Shown here piece by piece: positions 1 through 5,364 of a stretch of DNA of 5,598 nt; positions within the stretch are counted from its first letter, which is position 1; each line of letters opens with the position of its first letter. Source of the stretch: Planctomycetaceae bacterium. GTDB taxonomy: Bacteria > Planctomycetota > Planctomycetia > Pirellulales > Thermoguttaceae. The translations under genes and the position numbers were made by a program. Below the pieces are notes generated by a model. That model searched no databases. It saw only the letters and a program-made list of their open reading frames with translations, and was not told the DNA's origin. The stretch lies in contig JAISQS010000251.1 of NCBI GenBank assembly GCA_031274045.1, forward strand, positions 1 through 5,598, read 5' to 3'.

Positions 1-435
1 GGTATACTTTTTACACTTGAAATTTCCTCTTTTATAAATTCACAGTGGATATTTGTACAACCAATCCTGAGTCTTAATCGATTCGCAACAGGTAACCAAT
101 TTCCCCTCCCTTAATAACAATGAAGCTCCACGCCACGCGCCCTTATCCCCTTATTGTTTGAGTAGAGACGCAATGCATTGCGTCTCTACTTTCAATTTCG
201 AATCGCCAAAAGGCAAAGCAAATCGCTATATTGGATTCAATTCGCCTCAAATTTGATCGTGAACTTTATGGTTAACGAAATAAGGGAATAAGGGCGCGTG
301 GCTGGGTGGCTCATTGGTTATTAAGGGATGGGGAAGTTGGTTACCAGTTACGACTTGGCAAAGACTCATTGCCGGTAACAATATCATTTTGATTGCGATA
401 GTGAAGGGGAATTTTCAAGTGTAAAAAGTATATAA
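1..435. repeat. Imperfect foldback (long inverted-repeat) element with ~160-bp arms
   Basis: The left arm (1 to about 158) matches the reverse complement of the right arm (about 273-434) along its length with scattered mismatches and small gaps. The tip TATACTTTTTACACTTGAAA at 3-22 is perfectly inverted at 413-432. Other matched blocks are GGTAACCAA (91-99 with 337-345), CCCTTAATAAC (108-118 with 317-327) and a 23-bp block with one mismatch (133-155 with 279-301). The arms enclose a loop of roughly 115 bp (159-272). No open frame of useful length lies inside, so this is a non-autonomous foldback or MITE-like repeat rather than an insertion sequence. I could not identify a target-site duplication, partly because the left end coincides with the window edge. 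Diverged partial copies of the same tip occur at 791-805 and 2833-2860. Confidence 0.8.
161..190. repeat. Perfect 30-bp palindrome in the loop of the foldback element
   Basis: AGTAGAGACGCAATG at 161-175 is followed directly by its exact reverse complement at 176-190, with no spacer. It sits at the junction between the left arm of the foldback element and its loop, and has no counterpart beside the right arm, so it may be a separate small repeat nested in the larger one. Similar 'GTAGAGACGC...GCGTCTCTAC' palindromes are, from memory, dispersed in some cyanobacterial and planctomycete genomes; I cannot verify that here. Confidence 0.9.
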
Positions 436-790
436 CGAGGGCGTTGCGCTGCGTTATGATATTTGATCCTTGCAAAGTCCAGATAAATCGGAAATCTACT
501 TTCAAATATAAACCACCCTCAAAATCCGAAGCAATCAGAAATTTTTCTTCCTAGTCGATTGAAATAATTTTTTTTGTGTGTATTATTCTTCGTCCTTTCG
601 GGGATGGTATTTTTCTCCTCGTTTTGGAATTTTTCAAAGGAAGATGAGGAAGGTAATGGAGGATCATAAAAATATATGTACATTTTGCGCATTAAAATTT
701 GTCTATATATTACAAGAATGAATTTTCGTTTGTTTTGTTTTTTTGCCCGTTTCGCCTTTGAAAATAAAAAATTTCAAAACTAATTTTAAC
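436..790. other. AT-rich intergenic stretch, no gene seen
   Basis: No convincing open frame is present on either strand. It contains long T and A runs, a small hairpin at 432-457 (ATAACG paired with CGTTAT), and an AT-only hairpin at 757-778 (TTTGAAA paired with TTTCAAA). The segment at 440-458 resembles, in inverted orientation, 3050-3068 in the repeat mosaic, with three mismatches in 19 bases. No promoter could be assigned with confidence. Confidence 0.5.
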
Positions 791-805
791 GTGTAAAAAG
801 TATAT
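791..805. repeat. Fragment of the foldback-repeat tip
   Basis: GTGTAAAAAGTATAT here is identical to 419-433 at the right tip of the foldback element and has the same orientation. The bases just before it (about 776-790) retain only weak similarity to the rest of that tip. This is probably the remaining right end of a decayed copy, located 125 bp upstream of the antiporter start codon. Confidence 0.55.
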
Positions 806-889
806 CTAAACCTTCCATTATCTTCCTGTGATTATTTGCACGAATGATTAGAGAGCTTTGTAGTAGTTTGTTACAATAACTTTTTTACT

Positions 890-911
890 TGCCTGAAAAT
901 AATCGGGCAAA
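890..911 (+). promoter_or_regulatory. Small hairpin in the antiporter leader
   Basis: TTGCCTGA (890-897) and TCGGGCAA (904-911) can pair into an 8-bp stem with one G-U pair and a 6-base A/T loop, ending 19 bases before the start codon. No T run follows, so it is not a typical intrinsic terminator. A structural or regulatory role in the 5' leader is possible but unproven. Confidence 0.35.
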
Positions 912-930
912 ATCCATCACACCTTAAACC

Positions 931-2808
931 ATGAACAATTCAGAAAACAATAACGCCCCAACCGAAACCAACTCACCTGAAACCAATTCACCAAATAACC
1001 ACACCAAAAACGAATCAGACCCGCACGCACCGCAACCGTCAAAATTACTTTTGCCGGTTGCGGTTGCTTTGATTTTTATTCTGCTCTTTTATGCTTATCT
1101 GGTTGCCAATGGCTTGCCGCAGAAGTGGACAGAACAAGCGATCTCCGCACATCACGCCGAAAAAATTTCAGACAACACAGAACCATCCGCTCTCAACTCC
1201 ACACACGAAAACTCTACACCAACAGAACCCGCACACGCATCCGGACAACCGCAAGAGGTGCCCCTACAATCACCAGCCGACTCAACCGCAACCGAACCAA
1301 CCACAGCCGAATCAACCGCAGCCGAATCAACAGCAACATCCAAACATCAACGACCTCCTTTGGTGATGGTTTTACCTTTTGTTTTGTTGTTGTTTTGTAT
1401 TGCGTTTTTGCCGTTGATTCCTGCGGCGGAGCGGTTTTGGGAGAGTAACTTGAACAAGTTTTTGGTTGCCTTCTCACTTGGGGTGGTTACTTTGCTCTAT
1501 TACTTTTTCGGTTGCAATTTTCCTGTCGAGTTACATTGGCCCACGCATCAATCAATCGATCCCTCGCGCGGCGGGTTCGCAATCGCATCAGCAGTATTCA
1601 CCAACGCTATACTTGACGAATTTATCCCGTTCATTGTCCTCCTCTTCTCGCTCTTCACAATAACAGGCGGAATCCGCATCAACGGAAACCTGATCGCAAG
1701 CCCGCTCACCAACTCAATAATAATTTTAATCGGTGCTTTGCTGGCAAGTTTCATCGGAACAACCGGCGCGGCAATGATCCTCATTCGGCTGTTAATTGAG
1801 ACGAATAAAGAACGAAAATATAAAGTACACACAATTATATTTTTCATTTTTTGCGTCTGCAATTGCGGCGGCTGTTTAACGCCGCTTGGCGATCCTCCGC
1901 TTTTTTTGGGTTATTTGAAGGGAATTGAGTTCACGTGGACGTTGCATTTGTGGCGTGAATGGTTGTTTGTCAATCTTCTTCTTATAGGATTGTTTTTCGT
2001 TTGGGACACGTTTTGGTATTATCCGCTTGAATCTGCGGAGAGTAAACTTGAGGATATAGAGAATTTTTCCGGTATTAGTTTTTCCGGTCTCAAATTGAAT
2101 CTTCCGCTTTTGATTGGGGTGGTGGTTGCGGTTGCGTGTTTGGCGCCGAGTAAACCTTTTCCGTTTACGAATTGGCATCCTTGGTTTTTCTTGCGTGAGG
2201 CGGTTCAGCTTGGTCTTTGTGCGGTTTCGTTGTTTTTTGGCGGACGGATAATCCGGCGCGAAAACGGATTTAATTTTCTTGCAATCGGCGAAGTTGCCGC
2301 ACTATTTTTCGGAATCTTCATCTGCATGCAAGCTCCTTTGCAAATCCTAAACGTTGAAAGCCAAGCAATTGTCAGCAGCGCAGAAAAAAATCTCGGTCTT
2401 GAAAAATCAAAATTATTCTTCTGGTCAACAGGCTCGCTAAGCTCCGTACTCGATAACGCCCCAACATACGTCGTCTTCTTTGAAATAGCAAAAGCATTGT
2501 CGCCGGACAATAAGAACGATTTCAAAAAAGACGAATGGAAAAATACAGATTGGCAAAAGAAACTCGACAACGGAGAACTCGTACCAATCGGAAACAACGG
2601 CTACATCGACTTCCGACTACTCGTCGCAGTATCAATCGGTGCCGTTTTCATGGGGGCAATGACCTACATCGGAAACGGTCCAAACTTCATGGTCAAAGCA
2701 ATCGCCGAACAATCAGGAATCAAAATGCCCGGATTCATGGGATACATGTTATATAGTTGTGTGATTTTGTTGCCGGTGTTAATTTTGATGACGTTTATTT
2801 TCTTGTGA
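931..2808 (+). CDS. Na+/H+ antiporter, CitMHS/NhaD-like ion transporter superfamily
   Basis: This is a 625-residue multi-pass inner-membrane protein predicted to exchange Na+ for H+. A polar N-terminal tail (1-38) precedes a first membrane segment (about 39-60). A hydrophilic Thr/Ser/Glu/Pro-rich linker (about 62-142) follows, then the transporter core with many hydrophobic segments from about 143 to the C-terminus. Family-type motifs are visible: GTTGAAMILIR (276-286), GGCLTPLGDPPLFLGYLKG (313-331), SSVLDNAPTY (504-513) and IGNGPNFMVKAIAEQ (580-594). The Asp-Asn and Gly-Asn-Gly-Pro-Asn elements are in the conserved half-repeats. I named it from recall of family sequences (Pfam CitMHS_2-like 'sodium:proton antiporter'). 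The transported ion is inferred, and a carboxylate or other anion is an alternative. ATG at 931 is the first in-frame start. No clear Shine-Dalgarno sequence precedes it, which is common in planctomycetes. It has no operon partner and is flanked by repeats. Synonymous codon choice switches in blocks along the gene. Confidence 0.88.
   Translation: MNNSENNNAPTETNSPETNSPNNHTKNESDPHAPQPSKLLLPVAVALIFILLFYAYLVANGLPQKWTEQAISAHHAEKISDNTEPSALNSTHENSTPTEPAHASGQPQEVPLQSPADSTATEPTTAESTAAESTATSKHQRPPLVMVLPFVLLLFCIAFLPLIPAAERFWESNLNKFLVAFSLGVVTLLYYFFGCNFPVELHWPTHQSIDPSRGGFAIASAVFTNAILDEFIPFIVLLFSLFTITGGIRINGNLIASPLTNSIIILIGALLASFIGTTGAAMILIRLLIETNKERKYKVHTIIFFIFCVCNCGGCLTPLGDPPLFLGYLKGIEFTWTLHLWREWLFVNLLLIGLFFVWDTFWYYPLESAESKLEDIENFSGISFSGLKLNLPLLIGVVVAVACLAPSKPFPFTNWHPWFFLREAVQLGLCAVSLFFGGRIIRRENGFNFLAIGEVAALFFGIFICMQAPLQILNVESQAIVSSAEKNLGLEKSKLFFWSTGSLSSVLDNAPTYVVFFEIAKALSPDNKNDFKKDEWKNTDWQKKLDNGELVPIGNNGYIDFRLLVAVSIGAVFMGAMTYIGNGPNFMVKAIAEQSGIKMPGFMGYMLYSCVILLPVLILMTFIFL
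1284..1328 (+). repeat. 15-bp in-frame tandem repeat (three units) in the antiporter linker
   Basis: Units at 1284-1298, 1299-1313 and 1314-1328 follow AACC(A/G)CA(A/G)CCGAA(C/T)C and encode a five-residue repeat, (S/P)T(A/T)(A/T)E, in the Ser/Thr/Ala/Glu-rich linker around residues 118-135. A partly degenerate fourth unit follows. The length of this linker is probably variable between strains through slippage. Confidence 0.7.
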
Positions 2809-2832
2809 CGGTTTTTTTTTGACATGTTCGTT

Positions 2833-2990
2833 GGTATACTTTTTATACTTGAAAATTCCCATTCGCAATCACCATCGCCATAATTTTGTTACCGATATTG
2901 ATCCCCGACTAACTCACGTTTTACCAATTCGCGTTTTACCAATTCGCGATGTATAATCAACTTCACTTACCTTAATAACTATGCGACAAA
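2833..2990. repeat. One-armed, diverged copy of the foldback repeat
   Basis: GGTATACTTTTTATACTTG begins 25 bp after the antiporter stop and matches the left tip of the foldback element at 1-19 with one mismatch. Similarity continues through TTGTTACCGATATTGA (2887-2902; compare the reverse complement around 365-380) to CCTTAATAACTATG near 2973-2986. No inverted second arm follows; instead the sequence passes into the GC-rich repeat mosaic. This copy is therefore truncated or interrupted. The right boundary is approximate. Between the antiporter stop and this repeat there is a run of nine T (2812-2820) without an obvious upstream stem. Confidence 0.6.
2917..2946. repeat. Perfect 15-bp tandem duplication
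   Basis: CGTTTTACCAATTCG occurs twice head to tail (2917-2931 and 2932-2946) inside the one-armed foldback copy. The full foldback element at 1-435 lacks this duplication, so it probably arose locally by slippage. Confidence 0.85.
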
Positions 2991-3344
2991 CGGTGTTGTC
3001 TATCTTACGTTGCGGCGAATTTTTTTACGCCCCAACGGGGCAAAAAGCCCATAGCACAGGGCAACGCCATGTGAAAAATCGCCCCCAATAACTCCCGCCC
3101 TGAAAGGGCAAAAGCCAAAAGGTACACCAAAACGCACCACCAAAACCAAAACACATTCCGTCTGCCGACAGGCAGACAATCGCCGCGAAGCGGCGCGGAC
3201 TGGAACGCGGGCGTCCCGCCCGCCTCTGTGCGTAATAGAACCAAACAAGTTTGAACTGAACGCCAAAACGGATTGGTGATCGTAAGGTGGGCAACCGACC
3301 GCCGGGCGGGGGTGTCGGCGGAATCCGACAACTGGATCGCCAAT

Positions 3345-3402
3345 ACGCATTGGCAAAACCAACACACCCTACGTTTTGGGTGTTTTGGTTTTGCCGATGC
3401 GT
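3345..3402. repeat. Central hairpin with 25-bp arms and 8-base loop
   Basis: The arm at 3345-3369 pairs with 3378-3402 with two mismatches, leaving the loop TACGTTTT at 3370-3377. A second, shorter hairpin follows at 3416-3444 (GTTTTCGGC paired with GCCGAAAAC). Transcribed RNA from this block would be strongly structured. Neither hairpin is followed by a U run typical of a terminator. Confidence 0.85.
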
Positions 3403-3450
3403 GTTCCGCTCCACTGTTTTCGGCTTGCTCCGCTCGCCGAAAACGTAACC

Positions 3451-3509
3451 GCCCAGCGGTCGGTTACCCACCTTACGTTGTCGCCCAACGGTCGGTTGCC
3501 CACCTTACG
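3451..3509. repeat. 27-bp direct repeat, 32-bp period
   Basis: 3451-3477 and 3483-3509 differ at only two of 27 positions and share the core CGGTCGGTT(A/G)CCCACC. The second copy contains most of the right arm of the 28-bp inverted pair, so the first copy is a partial tandem duplication of that repeat unit. Confidence 0.85.
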
Positions 3510-3629
3510 ATCACCAACGCAAAAAAAAGATGTGTGGTATAACGAGGCGGGACGCCCGCGTTCCAGTCCGCGCCGCTTCGCGGCAATTGTCGGCTACGCC
3601 GACGGGGGTGACAGTTTGGATCACCAACA

Positions 3630-3768
3630 CGTAAACCGCCCCATCGCGTCGAAGGCAAGCCTCCGCAAAATCCAAAGTAATCTGTAAAAATTGATCTGAA
3701 CGCACCGACTGCTCATTATACAGGGAATAGTTTAAATTCGGATCACCGGCTTGAATGCGTGTTAGTGA
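3630..3768 (-). pseudogene. Unrecognised coding-like remnant, minus strand
   Basis: Read on the minus strand from 3768, immediately after an in-frame TAG at 3771-3769, there is an open frame. Its start reads SLTRIQAGDPNLNYSLYNEQ. It continues with VRSDQFLQITLDFAEACLRR and then DGAVYV, before entering the GC-rich repeat mosaic near 3630. Amino-acid composition and the amphipathic pattern look like genuine protein, unlike the repeat translations next to it. There is no start codon or ribosome site at the upstream end, and the downstream end dissolves into palindromic repeats, so both ends appear lost. A shorter start (GTG at 3705-3703) exists but would cut the coding-like part in half. I do not recognise the family. 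A chance open frame or part of a larger dispersed repeat remain alternatives. Confidence 0.4.
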
Positions 3769-3771
3769 CTA

Positions 3772-4063
3772 AATGTTGATTGGAATATTTTCTAAAAAAA
3801 TAGAATAATTTTATGTTCTTGTCTCAACTATATTTTTCTCAATTCCACTACACACGCTCCAATAAAAATTCAGCCGACCGCTAACAGCCGTCATAACATT
3901 CCAACGATGGTTCATTTGAGTTACGCAGAAAAAATTTAATCATGTGTTACGGTGAGTCTATGCAAGCGATAAGACTGATTTTTTGTCCGCGAAATATACA
4001 CGCAGGATATACACGCAGTATTTATCGCCCGACAAATCAGATGTCAAATTGGAGGAAGAATAA
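3772..4063 (+). promoter_or_regulatory. AT-rich leader upstream of the DUF1559 gene
   Basis: No gene is seen here. A perfect 12-bp direct repeat, ATATACACGCAG, occurs at 3994-4005 and 4007-4018. It is bracketed by an imperfect dyad with TTTGTC (3982-3987) and GACAAA (4031-4036) at its outer ends. The repeat lies 45-70 bp before the start codon, so it could be a regulator binding site or structured leader. A strong Shine-Dalgarno sequence, GGAGG (4051-4055), lies 8 bases before ATG. No confident -35/-10 pair was found. Confidence 0.4.
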
Positions 4064-5164
4064 ATGAAAACGATAAAAGATCGTATGTTTAATGTTAGCT
4101 CAAAAGCGCGTGTTTATTTTTGTGGTTTTACGCTTGTTGAGCTTTTGGTTGTGATAGCAATTATTGGGGTTTTGATAGCGATTCTTTTGCCAGCGGTTCA
4201 AGCGGCGCGTGAAGCGGCGCGGCGAATGACTTGCACAAATAACCTCAAGCAGATGGGATTAGCCGTACACAATTTTAGTGATTCGCGGCATGGACTTCCG
4301 CCGTTGATTCTTGTTCACAAGCGGATGTCTTTGTTTCCTCTTTTGTTTCCGTATATGGAGCAAGTAGCACTTTATGACAAAATTTGTTCGTTACCTGACG
4401 CGTCCGGTGCTACCGGTGATACTCATGTTTTTAGCGGCGGTGCTCTTTGGTGGGACAACGTGACCGATGCCGATAAAAGGCAAATTGGAAGTGTCAAAAC
4501 ATTCTTTTGCCCAACACGTGGTCGAACCGCGCCGGCATACCTGAGAGGCGGCAACTACGCAGGTCCACAACACGACTACGCAGCAGTCTACCGACAAGAT
4601 AGCGGCGATACATGGTACGGAGAAGCACTAGGTAACGCAAATCATCCGAACGAAAAAGGTATAAATCATTCCAGTCCGTTTCGGCTTGCGGAGACAGATG
4701 CCAATGGATGTGCGGCGTGCGGGGATTTTTGTTGCGGTTACGCGGACGCGACACACTTCAGCACAATGACAACATGGTCACCGCGCGATACTTTTGCGTG
4801 GTGGTCAGACGGAACGTCGAATCAATTGTTGATTGGCGAAAAACATTATCCGCAAAACCGCCCAATCAAACACGAAGGAAACGGCGGCGATTTCTCATAT
4901 TTGACAGCGTATCCGTGGCACAATGGAGGTCATTCTATTGTGCGGTTGCTTGCCAATGGAAGTCATACTTTTATTGCAAGAGGACAAGAATATCAAGGAT
5001 TACAAGACGAAGGTTTTTTACATTTCGGCAGCCCGCACGTAGGAATATGCAATTTTCTCATTGGTGATGGAAGTGTTCACGGCTTGAGTGCGGCAACTTC
5101 GAGCGAGATATTGTTTGGGCTTGGGAGTGTTCGTGACGGGAAGCCTGTTTCTTTGTCGCGATAG
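4064..5164 (+). CDS. DUF1559 protein with type IV prepilin-like N-terminus
   Basis: This 366-residue protein carries a class III (prepilin-type) signal. A basic leader ends at Gly21, followed by FTLVELLVVIAIIGVLIAIL (22-41), with Glu26 at the expected +5 position for cleavage and methylation by prepilin peptidase. The hydrophobic helix (about 22-43) would anchor it in the inner membrane or a pseudopilin-like assembly. The DUF1559 domain follows: AREAARRMTCTNNLKQMGLA (48-67), HNFSDSRHGLPPL (69-81), a middle region with the WWSDGTSNQLLIGEK block (246-260), and the C-terminal FGSPHVG...GDGSVHGLS signature (321-342). The length is usual for the family, which is strongly expanded in Planctomycetota and has no established biochemical role. 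ATG at 4064 is supported by GGAGG eight bases upstream. An unusual Cys cluster lies at residues 216, 219, 223 and 224. A lipoprotein gene follows 200 bp downstream on the same strand and is a likely functional partner. Confidence 0.93.
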   Translation: MKTIKDRMFNVSSKARVYFCGFTLVELLVVIAIIGVLIAILLPAVQAAREAARRMTCTNNLKQMGLAVHNFSDSRHGLPPLILVHKRMSLFPLLFPYMEQVALYDKICSLPDASGATGDTHVFSGGALWWDNVTDADKRQIGSVKTFFCPTRGRTAPAYLRGGNYAGPQHDYAAVYRQDSGDTWYGEALGNANHPNEKGINHSSPFRLAETDANGCAACGDFCCGYADATHFSTMTTWSPRDTFAWWSDGTSNQLLIGEKHYPQNRPIKHEGNGGDFSYLTAYPWHNGGHSIVRLLANGSHTFIARGQEYQGLQDEGFLHFGSPHVGICNFLIGDGSVHGLSAATSSEILFGLGSVRDGKPVSLSR

Positions 5165-5230
5165 TGTAAATGATATGCGTTCAAAGCGCGCCGAAAATTT
5201 TGACAAAGTAACACAAACAAGATGAGTCAA

Positions 5231-5288
5231 TTTTTAGTGATCGTAAGTTTACACACTAAAAACTAAAAACTCACTACTAAAAACTAAA
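5231..5288. repeat. Short A-rich direct and inverted repeats between the two genes
   Basis: ACTAAAAACTAAA occurs at 5255-5267 and again at 5276-5288. TTTTTAGTG at 5231-5239 is inverted as CACTAAAAA at 5254-5262, giving a 9-bp stem with a 14-base loop. The stem lacks GC pairs and a suitable downstream U run on the plus strand, so it is not a convincing terminator for the DUF1559 gene. Confidence 0.6.
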
Positions 5289-5302
5289 GTATTTGGTGTT
5301 GT

Positions 5303-5336
5303 GGAAAGTTGCGGATACTTTCCGAAAATCTTTTTT
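5303..5336 (+). terminator. Weak terminator- or attenuator-like hairpin before the lipoprotein gene
   Basis: GGAAAGT (5303-5309) pairs with ACTTTCC (5317-5323) around a 7-base loop, and a run of six T follows at 5331-5336 after a 7-base gap. The stem is short and the T run is displaced, so termination would be inefficient. It sits 28 bases before the lipoprotein start codon and could reduce read-through from the DUF1559 gene or structure the leader. Confidence 0.35.
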
Positions 5337-5364
5337 GCGTTGTTAACAAGTTGAGAGGAAATTT

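Larger units (their letters stand above)
3273..3517. repeat. Perfect 28-bp inverted pair
   Basis: The 28 bases at 3273-3300, beginning TTGGTGATCGTAAGG, are exactly inverted at 3490-3517. They lie inside the outer pair and enclose the central hairpin. Perfect conservation suggests recent duplication or homogenisation. Confidence 0.9.
3175..3591. repeat. Outer inverted pair of the mosaic (about 50-bp arms)
   Basis: The arm at about 3175-3225 is repeated in inverted orientation at about 3543-3591. The shared core covers the 'GGAACGCGGGCGTCCCGCC' block and the adjoining CGCCGCGAAGCGGCG palindrome. The arms differ by a 4-bp indel in the G/C run and about one substitution. Confidence 0.85.
2991..3605. 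repeat. GC-rich mosaic of nested and inverted short repeats
   Basis: This segment is visibly richer in GC than its flanks and is made of short palindromes. Examples are GCCCC-AAC-GGGGC (3029-3041), GCCCT-GAA-AGGGC (3097-3109), GTCTGCC-GACA-GGCAGAC (3160-3177), CGCCGC-GAA-GCGGCG (3181-3195) and GCGGGCG-TCC-CGCCCGC (3207-3223). Larger inverted pairs nest around a centre near 3375-3395: about 3175-3225 with 3543-3591, 3273-3300 with 3490-3517, and 3345-3369 with 3378-3402. Several overlapping open frames occur on both strands, but their translations simply read through these palindromes and shift with the repeats. I therefore treat the region as a REP-like cluster with no gene. Confidence 0.75.

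Noticed and set aside
1..435. Complete insertion sequence
   Set aside because: There is no transposase open frame between the inverted arms, and no target-site duplication could be seen.
1091..2756. Other-frame open frames inside the antiporter gene
   Set aside because: The antiporter frame has strong family motifs along its length. The alternatives are low-complexity or basic, without motifs or start signals.
2809..2832. Intrinsic terminator after the antiporter gene
   Set aside because: There is a run of nine T but no GC-rich stem immediately upstream of it.
3273..3517. CRISPR-like array in the repeat mosaic
   Set aside because: The repeats are inverted and nested, with only two direct copies spaced 5 bp apart, and there are no unique spacers of regular length or cas genes.
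3000..3705. Several overlapping open frames of 61-148 codons on both strands in the GC-rich segment
   Set aside because: They overlap each other on both strands, read straight through palindromes and inverted repeats, lack ribosome-binding sites, and their sequences follow the DNA repeat units. They are repeat translations, not genes.
3776..3815. Sigma-70-like promoter (TTGATT ... TAGAAT) upstream of the DUF1559 gene
   Set aside because: The spacing is 19 bp in a very AT-rich stretch more than 240 bp from the start codon; a match of this quality is expected by chance.
4391..5230. Open frames antisense to or out of frame with the DUF1559 gene
   Set aside because: They are shadows of a well-supported gene with family signatures at both ends.
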